From Verrucomicrobiota bacterium (GTDB lineage: Bacteria; Verrucomicrobiota; Verrucomicrobiia; Chthoniobacterales; Terrimicrobiaceae), in assembly GCA_026398275.1 (NCBI GenBank), contig JAPLTF010000017.1:1-64000 (forward strand): a stretch of DNA of 64,000 bases, given 5' to 3'. The notes under the pieces are model-generated. The model had not been told where the DNA came from. It saw only the letters and a list, made by a program, of their open reading frames with translations, and ran no database searches. This document shows, one piece after another, positions 54,138 through 62,753 of this stretch. Both the position numbers and the translations under genes were made by a program. Numbering within the stretch: position 1 is the first letter of the stretch; every line of letters starts with the position of its first letter.

Positions 54138-54214
54138 TCCTATCAAAAGATCTCTTTCCACCTTGTTAAAAGTATAACAAATCCGATGAATCCCCCACTC
54201 CGAAACACGGCCTC

Positions 54215-57200
54215 ATGAAAAGTCACCACCTGATCGCCCGCACCCTCGCAGGCGTCCTCTTCAGCACGGCACTCGCGCCTGCCGCCGACGATGTCAGCAA
54301 GTTTCAACAGCCCGGCAGCGTGGTGACCACTGCGACTTCGCAACCCGGCTCGAAGGGATTGGTGCCGGGCAAGTTCGGGAATGCGATTGACCTGGCGACG
54401 AATGGCCGGGAGGTTTCGATTCCGATCCCGGGCGTGCTGAAGGATCGCCCGGTGACATTCGCGTGCTGGGTGAAGCTCAACAGCCTGACGGCCTACAACA
54501 TCATCATGTCGGTCGCGCCGAAAAGCGGGAAGCACTGGGAGGTTTTTACGACGCCGGGCGGGCGCCTGACGGTTTTTATCCCCGACGTCGGCAACGGTGA
54601 CCTCGCCGCCGCCAATTTTCCGACTCAAGCCCAACTGGAGGCCGGGCAATGGCACCACCTGGCATTCCGGATCGGACAGAAAAGTCTGGAGCTGTATTTG
54701 GACGGGAAAAATGTGCTGGAGAAGACGCTGGATCAGGATCTGGCATTTGACGAGCATCCGCTGCTGCTCGGTGCCATCATGGCTGATGGCAGCATGCGCT
54801 GCGATGGCGCGGTGGACGACCTGGTCATCAGCCGGGGGACGGACGCGCTTGTGGTGCCGACAGCGCCCGCGCAGGCGACGGCATCCGCCATCGCGATTTT
54901 CCCCTTCGACGAGGTGGATAAAAACAATGTTTCTCCCAACAAGGTGTCCGCCTCAGCGATTCAAGCCGGCGTCAAGGATCCCCTGCGCATGCCGTCGGGC
55001 AACCGCTTTCTGGACGAAGTCGAGGAGGACGAGCGCAACGCCTCCACGCTGCACGGCGACGCGGCGGTCGAGGCGGAAAGCGTCCTGCCGGTGCGGACGG
55101 TCGTTGCGGAAGCCTCCGGCACGACGATTGCGGCGGCGGAGCCGCTCTCAATCTCGCTCAACGGCGAGTGGCTGCTGAAGGAAGGCAAGGCCCGCGACCA
55201 AGGCACACTCGAGAAGAAGATGTGGCAATATATAGAGGGCCAAGGCATCACAGCCGGCTGGTTCAAGGAAAATGCCGACCGCTCGTCCTGGCGGCGGGTC
55301 CAGGTGCCGACATCCGTCCAGAGCGCGCTGCTCAAACTCGGTGAGATTCCCGACCCGCTCTACGATGCCAACACATGGAACGAACTGCAAAAGAACGGCT
55401 ACCCGCAAGAACTTTCCTGGCAACAACGCCACACGCGCATCGAGATGAACGAATGGTGGTTCGCGCGCCAGTTTGAACTGCCCAAGGATTGGGATGGCCA
55501 GCGCATCCGGCTGGCGTTTGACGGCATTGATTACGCCGGTTCGGTTTTCCTCAACGGCCGGTTGCTCGGCTACCATGCCGGCATGTTCGGGGGACCGGAG
55601 TTCGACATCAGCAAGGCGGTGCGCTTCGGACAGCCGAACACGCTGGTGGTGCGCCTCGACCGCAGCCCCGACAACTGGTTCGGCATTCTCAAGGGCAGCC
55701 CCGGCTGGGGGTGGCACTACGGCCACATGATTTCGCTCGGCATCTGGCGCGGCGTGAAGGTCGAGCAGGTTCCCGAGGTGAAGATTTCGGATGTCTTCGT
55801 CCGCACCAAATCCCTCGAAAAGGACAAGGCGGTCGTCCTCGTCCAGTATGACATCGTCAACAGCGCGACCGAGGCCAGCAGCGTCCAGGTCGGCGGGACG
55901 ATCGCGGGAAAAGGATCCGCCCCGGCGAACTTTGTCAACCGCGTGTCGGCCCCGAACGGGCGGAGCCGCTGGCAGACGGAGGTGACCGTTGCCCAGCCGA
56001 AGCTGTGGTGGCCGATGAATTACGGCGAGCAGAATCTTTACGAACTCCGGCTGCAGACCGGCGGGGCGGCAGGTTCCTCCGCCGCGAGCACGTTCGGAAT
56101 TCGCACGATCGAGATGCGCCCGATGTGCGGCACGAAGGCCGAGCAGGATTACCGATGGCAGTTTGTCATCAACGGCGTGCCGATGTTCATCAAGGGCGCA
56201 AACTGGTGCTGGAGCGACCCGATGCTGCAATGCGATCCGGCCAAATATGAACATCTTCTGGAGCTCGCCCGCCGCGCGGGGATCCAGATGTTCCGCGCCT
56301 GGGGCGGCGGCATCATCGAGACCGATGAGTTCTACCGCCTGTGCGATGAAAAGGGGCTGATGGTTTACCAGGAATTTCCGTTTTGCTGGGGGCCTCCGAC
56401 CTTCCCGATGACCGACGGGGCGGTTCTGGACCAGCAGGTGTCGCGCGTCGTCAAGCGCCTGCGCAACCATCCGTCGCTCATCATGTGGGGCGGCGGCAAT
56501 GAGAACCCCGCCAACCCCGGCGCCGACGAAGGGCTGTTCCTTGTCGGCCGCCGCTGCCGCCAGTTTGACCCCACCCGCCCGTTCCATCGCACCAGTCCCT
56601 GGGGCGGAAGCATCCACAACTGGAGCGTCTTCCACCATGGCGCGCCGATTGACGGCAGCTTCATGTCCACCCCCTCCGCATTCCCCAGCGAGTTCGGGAT
56701 CCCCAGCATGAACAGCCGGGAGGAGTTCCTGAAATTTCTGCCGGCGGAAAAGCTCGAGGTCTGGCCGCCGAAGCAGGACGACGGCGGACTCATCTCGCAC
56801 ATGTGCCAGTTCGGCTACGGCGACCTGGCCAAGGTCATGCGCTATGCGGATTACGCGCCGATCAGGAGCTGGAAGGATTACATCGAATTCTCGCAGATGG
56901 CGCAGGGCGACTTAATCGCGTTCGCCACGAATCTCCAGCGCGCGGGCAGCTACGTCAACAAGGCCGGGCTTTGGTTCTACAAATTTACGGACCTCTTTCC
57001 CGGGCACTCGTGGGCGGTGGTCGGTTTCTACGGCCAGCCGAAGCTGTCCTACTACCGCGCCAAGCAGTTCTTCGCCCCGCAGGCGGCGTTCGCGCAGGCG
57101 GAAAAATACGACTGGTCGCCGGAGGAACCGTTCCGCGCCTCGCTCAATGTCTCCAACGATTCCAGCAGGCCGCTCGAAAATGCAGTCGCCAAAGCCGTGA

Positions 57201-57790
57201 TCTACGGGAGCGACTTAACGGAAGTGTGGAGCAAGGAATACAAAGTTCCCGCGCTCGGCACCAGCACCCGCGCCGAGTTGGAGCCGATCAAGACCGCCCT
57301 GCCCAAGGACACCTGCAAGCCGTTCCTGCTGGCGGTTTCCCTGCGCGATTCCTCGGGGCGGCAGCTCTCCGACCAGTGGATGTGGTTCAACTTCCGTGCG
57401 AAGACCGACGCCGTGAAGGAGCTGGAGAAGATCCCCGCTTGGGGCTATCCGCACGACCGCGTGCCGGAGGCGTTCAAAGTCTATGCCGAGCTCCCGGAGG
57501 CCCGGCTGCTGAACCTTCCGAAAACCCAGCTCGCCACATCGGTCAAGCGCGATGGCAAACACGGCACGATCACCGTCCGCAACGAATCCAAGCTGCCGGC
57601 GTTCAACGTGATCATCGAGGGGTTCCCGCTCAATTACGGAAACTTTCTCGGCGACAACAGTTTTTCGCTTTACCCGAACGAGGAGAGGACCATCGCCTTC
57701 GACCTCGCCTCAGCGGACACACCGCTCGGCGACCTGCGAGTGCGGGCCTGGAACGCGGAAGCCGTTCCGATCAAGAGCGCGACCAAATAA
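54215..57790 (+). CDS. Secreted LamG-GH2 beta-glycosidase (beta-mannosidase-like)
   Basis: A 1191-residue exported enzyme with a signal peptide (HHLIARTLAGVLFSTALAPAA). An N-terminal LamG module spans about residues 40-225 (LVPGKFGNAIDLA, FACWVKLNSLTAYNIIMSVA, GQWHHLAFRIGQ). The GH2 domains begin near residue 310 (ISLNGEWLLKEGK). The barrel has MFRAWGGGIIETDEFYRLC, the probable acid/base Glu763 (GGGNENP) and the probable nucleophile Glu826 (PSEFGIPS). C-terminal sandwich domains follow. It is more distant from the other two GH2 enzymes than they are from each other, but its LamG module is nearly the same as the one inserted in the protein at 46546-50388. It probably trims beta-linked mannose or galactose outside the cell. 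Confidence 0.85.
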   Translation: MKSHHLIARTLAGVLFSTALAPAADDVSKFQQPGSVVTTATSQPGSKGLVPGKFGNAIDLATNGREVSIPIPGVLKDRPVTFACWVKLNSLTAYNIIMSVAPKSGKHWEVFTTPGGRLTVFIPDVGNGDLAAANFPTQAQLEAGQWHHLAFRIGQKSLELYLDGKNVLEKTLDQDLAFDEHPLLLGAIMADGSMRCDGAVDDLVISRGTDALVVPTAPAQATASAIAIFPFDEVDKNNVSPNKVSASAIQAGVKDPLRMPSGNRFLDEVEEDERNASTLHGDAAVEAESVLPVRTVVAEASGTTIAAAEPLSISLNGEWLLKEGKARDQGTLEKKMWQYIEGQGITAGWFKENADRSSWRRVQVPTSVQSALLKLGEIPDPLYDANTWNELQKNGYPQELSWQQRHTRIEMNEWWFARQFELPKDWDGQRIRLAFDGIDYAGSVFLNGRLLGYHAGMFGGPEFDISKAVRFGQPNTLVVRLDRSPDNWFGILKGSPGWGWHYGHMISLGIWRGVKVEQVPEVKISDVFVRTKSLEKDKAVVLVQYDIVNSATEASSVQVGGTIAGKGSAPANFVNRVSAPNGRSRWQTEVTVAQPKLWWPMNYGEQNLYELRLQTGGAAGSSAASTFGIRTIEMRPMCGTKAEQDYRWQFVINGVPMFIKGANWCWSDPMLQCDPAKYEHLLELARRAGIQMFRAWGGGIIETDEFYRLCDEKGLMVYQEFPFCWGPPTFPMTDGAVLDQQVSRVVKRLRNHPSLIMWGGGNENPANPGADEGLFLVGRRCRQFDPTRPFHRTSPWGGSIHNWSVFHHGAPIDGSFMSTPSAFPSEFGIPSMNSREEFLKFLPAEKLEVWPPKQDDGGLISHMCQFGYGDLAKVMRYADYAPIRSWKDYIEFSQMAQGDLIAFATNLQRAGSYVNKAGLWFYKFTDLFPGHSWAVVGFYGQPKLSYYRAKQFFAPQAAFAQAEKYDWSPEEPFRASLNVSNDSSRPLENAVAKAVIYGSDLTEVWSKEYKVPALGTSTRAELEPIKTALPKDTCKPFLLAVSLRDSSGRQLSDQWMWFNFRAKTDAVKELEKIPAWGYPHDRVPEAFKVYAELPEARLLNLPKTQLATSVKRDGKHGTITVRNESKLPAFNVIIEGFPLNYGNFLGDNSFSLYPNEERTIAFDLASADTPLGDLRVRAWNAEAVPIKSATK

Positions 57791-57912
57791 TATTGTCCGC
57801 GGATTTCCAAATCGCCGCCCGATGAAGCGACCAACAAACACAGTAGTCGCACTTTCTTTTTTCCGGCGTTCGCAAGCCACTCCATTGGAGGAGGATCAAG
57901 TAAATATTGATT

Positions 57913-59370
57913 TCATGAAAATGGCTGCAACTTCACCCGGAGCGCGGCGAGAATTCTTTGCTGGTCGGCTTGCGGGGTGGTGACTTTCTCGAACTCCACC
58001 CCGGCCATCACAATGCGTTCGCGGCGGATCGTGCAGAGACGTTCGATCACATTGCGCATGGTCCACTGCCGGTGTTTGCGGGTTCCGTCGGCGGCGAAGA
58101 AGCCTTGCAGCCGCTCGTTGGCGTGCCACTGGAGGTAATAGGCCAAGGTGCACAGGAACACGTGGCTGCGGATGCGATCATCGGTTTTGTGATCAACCGG
58201 GCGCACCTCCAGTTGCACGGTCTTGAGATTGCGGAACGCCCGTTCGACGAGTTCGAGGCTTTTGTATGAGGAGACGATCTCGGCGGCTGGCATCAGTTCT
58301 TTGGTCACCTCCGAGTGGATGATGTAGCAGCCATCAAAGAGGGCTTCGGCGGCGATTTTTCCCTCCTCAAAGCTCCACGACAGCCGTCCCTCGCTCACTT
58401 CCCATCGCACGAACTTGCCCATCTTGTATTGTTGGAGAACCCGGCCGACCCGTGCCCCGATTGTCCCTTCTTTCGCGCGGCGCTTGGAGCCCGCAATTTT
58501 TTCCAATCCCTCGCGCGTGCATTGGAGCAAGCGCAAGCGGGTGGCGGTTTCTCTCTCGGCGCTTTTCGGATTGCGGCACAAGCAATAGCGGCGGGCCAGG
58601 TTTCCCGGATCCAAAACTTCCACGATTTCTTTCTCATCGAAGAGATCCGCACTGATCACCTTGCGCTCCACGAGCGCGAAAATTTCCGGATGGGTCAAAG
58701 CCGAGATCGTGTGAAGGCCTTCCACCCCCTTGATTTTCACTGCCACGCTGCGGGTGACCATCCCCCGGTCGCCCACAAAAATGACGTCCTTCAAGCCATA
58801 CTCGAGCTGGAGTTCCGCGATTTTCTCGGGAACCGTCGAAGCCTCCTTTGTGTTGCCGGCAAAGACTTCCACGCCGACCGGACACCCCTCCTTGCTGCAA
58901 AGCAGCCCGATGACCATCTGCTCGTGACCGCGCTTGCCCTCGCGGTTGTAGCCGAAAGCCACGATGTCGCTTTCTTCGTAGGCTCCCTCGAAATAACTGC
59001 TCGTGATGTCGTAAAGCACAAGATGCCCATCTTGAAGATGCCGGGAAGCCAGCGTTCGTTGAATGGCTTTCTGGCGCTCCAGCAAGCGGTCCATCGCTTG
59101 GTAGCAATGCTTCTCGACATCCACTTCCCCCGCCACGCCACAGAGTTCCCAGAGCGCCGTATTCCTGGCCGCGTTGGATAGCGAGAGCTTGCTGCCAGCA
59201 TAGACGATGCGGCCAACGATCATGGCCAGGCAATCCTGCACCCATGGCTCCTTGCGCGAGTAAATTGCCCGGTCGAGCCCGAGTTCCTTGGCCAGTTCCA
59301 AAACACAAAAACAGCGCAAGCATCTCAAATTGCCGATCTTGCGATTTTTCTTAAAAAGAAAGTGCGTCAA
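57913..59370 (-). pseudogene. N-terminally truncated IS1634-family transposase
   Basis: An open frame of about 485 codons encodes most of an IS1634 (IS4-like) DDE transposase. It includes VLYDITSSYFEGAY with a catalytic Asp, FGYNREGKRGHEQMVIGLL, IFVGDRGMVTRS, SYKSLELVERAFRNLKTVQL with the Glu of YREK-type position, and a C-terminal QQRILAALRVKLQ. The only start available is a TTG, and about 100 N-terminal residues usual for the family are missing. In fact the frame continues back to the nadC stop codon, 30 bases upstream. It is therefore a 5'-truncated copy, unlikely to be active. No terminal inverted repeats were found. Confidence 0.75.
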
Positions 59371-59400
59371 AATTGATCCGATGGCGGCATTTTCATCCCA

Positions 59401-60264
59401 TCAAAAAAACGCGATCTTTCCGGACAGGCCCTGGATAGCGGTGAGCTCGAGCGAGAAATCCACCGCCGGGGCCGAGTGGGTGATGGCCCCGATCGAAATG
59501 AAGTCGACGCCGGTCTCGGCGACAGCGCGGATATTTGCGAGGGTGATGCCGCCGCTGGCCTCGAGGCGGATGTGTGGCGGGCGCAGGGCGACGGCTTCGC
59601 GGAGCGAGGCGGGAGGCATGTTGTCGAGCAGGACGACATCGACCCCATCGAGTTGGAAAAAATCCCTTGCCTGCGCGACTGTATCAGCCTCGATCTCGAT
59701 CCGGAGAGCAGGATTTTCCGCCTTCACGCGGCGGATCGCCGACTGGATGTCGTCCAGCGTGGTCCCTGCCGCGAGATGGTTGTCCTTGACCATGACCATG
59801 TCGTAGAGGCCGGCGCGATGGTTGGTGGCGCCGGCGGCGGCCACGGCGGCCTTCTCCAGCAGGCGGAATCCCGGGGTCGTCTTCCGGGTGTCCAGAATCA
59901 CGGCGTCTGTTCCCCGGACGGCCTCGACGTATCTGCGCGCCATGGTGGCGACGCCGGAAAGGCGCTGCAGAAAATTCAGCGACGTCCGCTCCGCCGTGAG
60001 GATCGATGCCGCAAGGCCTTCGATCCGCAGGACCGGCTCGCCGGGATTCAAATTCGCGCCGTCGGATTCCAGAGCCGTGACGCGAAGCGATTTATCCACC
60101 CTTGAAAAGACCTCCGCACAGACACCGATCCCCGCCAAACAACAAGCCTCCCTGGCGATGATCACAGCCGAAGCGCGGCGCTCATTCCCCGTGAACCACT
60201 TTGCAGTGACATCCCCGGGGCCGATGTCCTCGTCAAGGGCGAGGCCGATCAGGTCATCAGGCAT
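59401..60264 (-). CDS. nadC: Nicotinate-nucleotide pyrophosphorylase (carboxylating)
   Basis: A 287-residue quinolinate phosphoribosyltransferase of NAD synthesis (quinolinate + PRPP to nicotinate mononucleotide). The core motifs ERTSLNFLQRLSGVAT, ILDTRKTTPGFRLLEK, NHRAGLYDMVMVKDNH, VDVVLLDNMPP and RLEASGGITL are complete. It overlaps the end of rnd by eight bases. The transposase remnant begins right after its stop, but the protein end (GLSGKIAFF) looks plausible, so function is probably intact. Confidence 0.95.
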   Translation of the reverse strand: MPDDLIGLALDEDIGPGDVTAKWFTGNERRASAVIIAREACCLAGIGVCAEVFSRVDKSLRVTALESDGANLNPGEPVLRIEGLAASILTAERTSLNFLQRLSGVATMARRYVEAVRGTDAVILDTRKTTPGFRLLEKAAVAAAGATNHRAGLYDMVMVKDNHLAAGTTLDDIQSAIRRVKAENPALRIEIEADTVAQARDFFQLDGVDVVLLDNMPPASLREAVALRPPHIRLEASGGITLANIRAVAETGVDFISIGAITHSAPAVDFSLELTAIQGLSGKIAFF

Positions 60265-61324
60265 GGCTGTTTTCCGCGACGGGCAGGCCGAGCAGCTCGC
60301 GTTGCCAGTTCATGAGGACGGGCGAGTCAGGCTCCGCCGCCGTGGCCTCGAGCGCTCCGCGCGGCGCGACGATCGCGGGATCGAGCCCGAGGCCGGCGGC
60401 GGCCGCATCCCGGACTTTTTTCAAAGCTTCGAAGCGCTCCAGGTGGTCCTTGGGAGCGCGTTTGCGTCGGATTTTTTCCTGCTTCGGCCATTCGTTCTCC
60501 GGAATTTGAAGTGCGAGCGCGAGGACGACCTCGAAGCTTTTGCGGCGGCGGCCGTTCATCCGGGGAGTCGAGTAGGCATCCCCCTTGCTCACCTGATCGG
60601 CCACCCGCAGCATGTCCTCGTTGCCCATCACGTGAAACGGCGGGCGGTCCCAGGCCCGGGCCTCGGAGTCGCGCCAGAACCAGAGGATCCGCAGGACGGC
60701 CTGCGCATGGGGCGAGAGCGTCGAGCTTCCGGAGATCCTCCAGACCTTGTTGTCATCGCGCTCCTTGGTTTCGCGCGTGGAGGCGATCATGCGGTCGCGC
60801 GATTCCTCGAACCACGTCCAGCGCCCGAGCGAGCGCAGGTCGGCCTCAAGCGTGGCGGCGATCTCCAGCAGGTAGCGTGTGTCGTTCAGCGCGTATTCCA
60901 CCATCTGGTCGGAGAGCGGACGGATCGCCCAGTTGGCCTTCTGCGAGGCTTTCGAAAGCTTGATGCCGAAAAATTCCTCGACGAGCGCGGCGAGTCCCAG
61001 CCCCGCGCGGCCGCAGAGCCGCGCGGCAATCATCGTGTCGAAAAGGTCGGCCGGCTCAAACGCCCCGACCCTTCTCAGGAGCCGCAGGTCGTAATCGGCC
61101 CCGTGAAAAACCAGCCGCCGCGAGCAGACGAGGTCAAACAGCGGCTGCAGGTTGAGATTGGCGAGCGGATCGACCAGCCAGTGCCCGCCTTTCGCGCTGA
61201 TCTGGATCAGGCACAGCTTTTCAAAGTAGCAGTGCAGGCTGTCCGCTTCGGTGTCGAGGGCGATCTGGGTGGACCCGGTCAGTCCACCCACAAGCTCGGC
61301 CAGGCTGTCATCGTCGACGATCAA
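60257..61324 (-). CDS. rnd: Ribonuclease D-like 3'-5' exonuclease
   Basis: A 355-residue DEDDy exonuclease with HRDC domain, trimming tRNA precursors and other RNAs. The exonuclease motifs are IALDTEADSL (Asp, Glu), FHGADYDLRLLRR (Asp) and YALNDTRYLLEI (Tyr, Asp). The C-terminal part contains the HRDC-like stretch RPPFHVMGNEDMLRVAD. It overlaps nuoC upstream by four bases and nadC downstream by eight, so it is cotranscribed in a nuoB-nuoC-rnd-nadC unit. Confidence 0.9.
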   Translation of the reverse strand: MIVDDDSLAELVGGLTGSTQIALDTEADSLHCYFEKLCLIQISAKGGHWLVDPLANLNLQPLFDLVCSRRLVFHGADYDLRLLRRVGAFEPADLFDTMIAARLCGRAGLGLAALVEEFFGIKLSKASQKANWAIRPLSDQMVEYALNDTRYLLEIAATLEADLRSLGRWTWFEESRDRMIASTRETKERDDNKVWRISGSSTLSPHAQAVLRILWFWRDSEARAWDRPPFHVMGNEDMLRVADQVSKGDAYSTPRMNGRRRKSFEVVLALALQIPENEWPKQEKIRRKRAPKDHLERFEALKKVRDAAAAGLGLDPAIVAPRGALEATAAEPDSPVLMNWQRELLGLPVAENSHA

Positions 61325-61929
61325 GGTTCCTCGATGAACTTCTCAGTGCGCGGGGGCTCTCCGGCATGGCGCGCGCGCGGTTCGCGCACCTGCGTGGTGC
61401 CGTCGGTCGGCACGGTGACGAATGGCCCCCCCGCCAGCGGGGCCACCTCGGTGAATGCCAGGCCCGGCACATCGCTCGGCTTGCCTTGCAGCGGAAAATC
61501 CTTCCGCAGCGGGTGATAGGGATACCCCTCCCACATCAGGATCCGGCGAAGGTCCGGATGGCCGGTGAAGCGGATGCCCATCATGTCGTAAATTTCGCGC
61601 TCGTGCCAGTTGGCGGTCGGCCAGATGCCGCTGACGGTCGGGGCCTTGCAGGAGTCCTCGCTGACCGGAATCTTCAGGCGCAGGTGCGCGCCGTGCTCCA
61701 TCGAGTAGAGCTCGTAAACCACCTCGAAGCGCGGCTCCTCGCCAAAGTGATCCACGCTCGAAACATCCACGAGGTAGTCAAAGCCGAGGGCCTCCTTTGC
61801 AAACTGGCAGACCCCGCAGATGGCTGCGGCATCAAGGCTCAGCGTCTTTTCTCCGCGGAACTCGTTCTCCGCAGTGATCGCGGAGGGGAATTTGACGGCG
61901 ATTTTTCCGGCGGCGTCGGACGGGCTCAT
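61321..61929 (-). CDS. nuoC: NADH-quinone oxidoreductase subunit C (30 kDa)
   Basis: A 202-residue complex I peripheral-arm subunit. The family signature [20 protein letters not shown] followed by RRILM and [12 protein letters not shown] is unmistakable. ATG 61929 overlaps the nuoB stop. The downstream neighbour is rnd rather than nuoD, so the usual nuo order is broken after C. The C-terminal 30 residues (rich in Arg, Pro and Glu) extend a little beyond the conserved domain. Confidence 0.93.
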   Translation of the reverse strand: MSPSDAAGKIAVKFPSAITAENEFRGEKTLSLDAAAICGVCQFAKEALGFDYLVDVSSVDHFGEEPRFEVVYELYSMEHGAHLRLKIPVSEDSCKAPTVSGIWPTANWHEREIYDMMGIRFTGHPDLRRILMWEGYPYHPLRKDFPLQGKPSDVPGLAFTEVAPLAGGPFVTVPTDGTTQVREPRARHAGEPPRTEKFIEEP

Positions 61930-62447
61930 AGCTTCTCGAACAGGGCTTTCTTTTGATCCTCGACCGCGTGCTCGCCCATGATCTTTTTCTGGAGCCTCAT
62001 CAGGCCGTCCAGCAAGGCTTCCGGGCGCGGAGGACATCCGGAGATATAGACATCCACGGGGATCAGGTGGTCGATCCCCTGAAGGACCGCGTAGCTGCGA
62101 TACATGCCGCCGGACGAGGCGCAGGCCCCCATGGCGATGCACCATTTCGGCTCCGGCATCTGGTCCCAGATCCGCTTGACGGAAAGCGCCATCTTATAGG
62201 TGACCGTTCCCGCGACGATCATCACGTCGCTCTGCCGCGGCGAGAACCGCATCACCTCCGCGCCGAACCGCGAGATGTCGTATCGCGCCGCTCCCGTAGC
62301 CATCAGCTCGATCGCGCAGCAGGCGAGCCCCATCGGCATCGGCCAAAGCGAATTGCTCCGCATCCAATTGATCGCGGCGTCGACCTTCGTAAAAATAATG
62401 TTGCCCTCGATTTTCGAGTCGTAGGCGATCGGACTCAGGTCGCTCAT
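61926..62447 (-). CDS. nuoB: NADH-quinone oxidoreductase subunit B
   Basis: A 173-residue complex I subunit holding the N2 4Fe-4S cluster. The cluster Cys residues are visible as [10 protein letters not shown] (Cys43, Cys44), [11 protein letters not shown] (Cys109) and [12 protein letters not shown] (Cys138). Start at ATG 62447. It is the first gene of its unit; nuoA, which normally precedes it, is absent, since the upstream region is non-coding and then divergent nrdD begins. Confidence 0.95.
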   Translation of the reverse strand: MSDLSPIAYDSKIEGNIIFTKVDAAINWMRSNSLWPMPMGLACCAIELMATGAARYDISRFGAEVMRFSPRQSDVMIVAGTVTYKMALSVKRIWDQMPEPKWCIAMGACASSGGMYRSYAVLQGIDHLIPVDVYISGCPPRPEALLDGLMRLQKKIMGEHAVEDQKKALFEKL

Positions 62448-62639
62448 AAATATCCCCGCAGGGTATTTTGCGGACGGCCAGCGGCAAGCGTAAAAGTTGA
62501 AGCGTTCAATTTTCCGGGGTGGCAGGTGATGCCGGGTCTCCCGTTCCGGCGGGAAAATCGGGAAAAGCAGGCCGCTCCGGGGCTTTCTACCGGCGCTGAC
62601 GCCAGAGTCGGAAAAAATCTTCGGAAATGCGCTACGGAC
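62448..62639. other. Non-coding part of the nuoB-nrdD divergent region
   Basis: About 190 bases adjoining nuoB with no supported gene, followed by the nrdD control elements up to 62753. It contains the 12-mer GTTCCGGCGGGA around 62543-62554, also found in the hairpin at 33045-33080. The nuoB promoter must lie here but was not identified. Confidence 0.4.
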
Positions 62640-62653
62640 TTGACCTAAATCAA
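62640..62653. promoter_or_regulatory. FNR-like site upstream of nrdD
   Basis: TTGAC-CTAA-ATCAA differs from the FNR consensus TTGAT-N4-ATCAA at one base. Its centre (62646.5) is about 40-41 bases before the start point predicted from the -10 element at 62674, the position of class II FNR activation. This fits the anaerobic enzyme encoded downstream. The identity of the binding protein (FNR/Anr/CRP type) is inferred. Confidence 0.65.
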
Positions 62654-62672
62654 TGAAATATCCACGCGCTTT

Positions 62673-62688
62673 ATACAATATGTCGCCC
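62673..62688. promoter_or_regulatory. Weaker NrdR-like box overlapping the -10 region of nrdD
   Basis: This 16-mer agrees with the NrdR consensus (ACACWATATATWGTGT) at about 10 positions. It begins exactly 31 bases before the stronger box at 62704, the usual tandem spacing. It overlaps a TACAAT element at 62674-62679 that is the likely -10 hexamer, so NrdR bound here would block transcription. Confidence 0.5.
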
Positions 62689-62703
62689 CTGCTGAAAATC
62701 AAC

Positions 62704-62719
62704 CCACCATATATGGTGG
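62704..62719. promoter_or_regulatory. NrdR box, perfect 16-base palindrome
   Basis: CCACCATATATGGTGG is a perfect palindrome that agrees with the NrdR consensus ACACWATATATWGTGT at 12-13 of 16 positions, including the ATATAT core and the flanking C and G. It lies 35 bases upstream of nrdD. NrdR is the ATP-cone repressor of ribonucleotide reductase genes, so the match of site and gene is strong. Confidence 0.75.
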
Positions 62720-62753
62720 TTCCCCTTTAAACAGATACTCTGCCAAAAAAACC

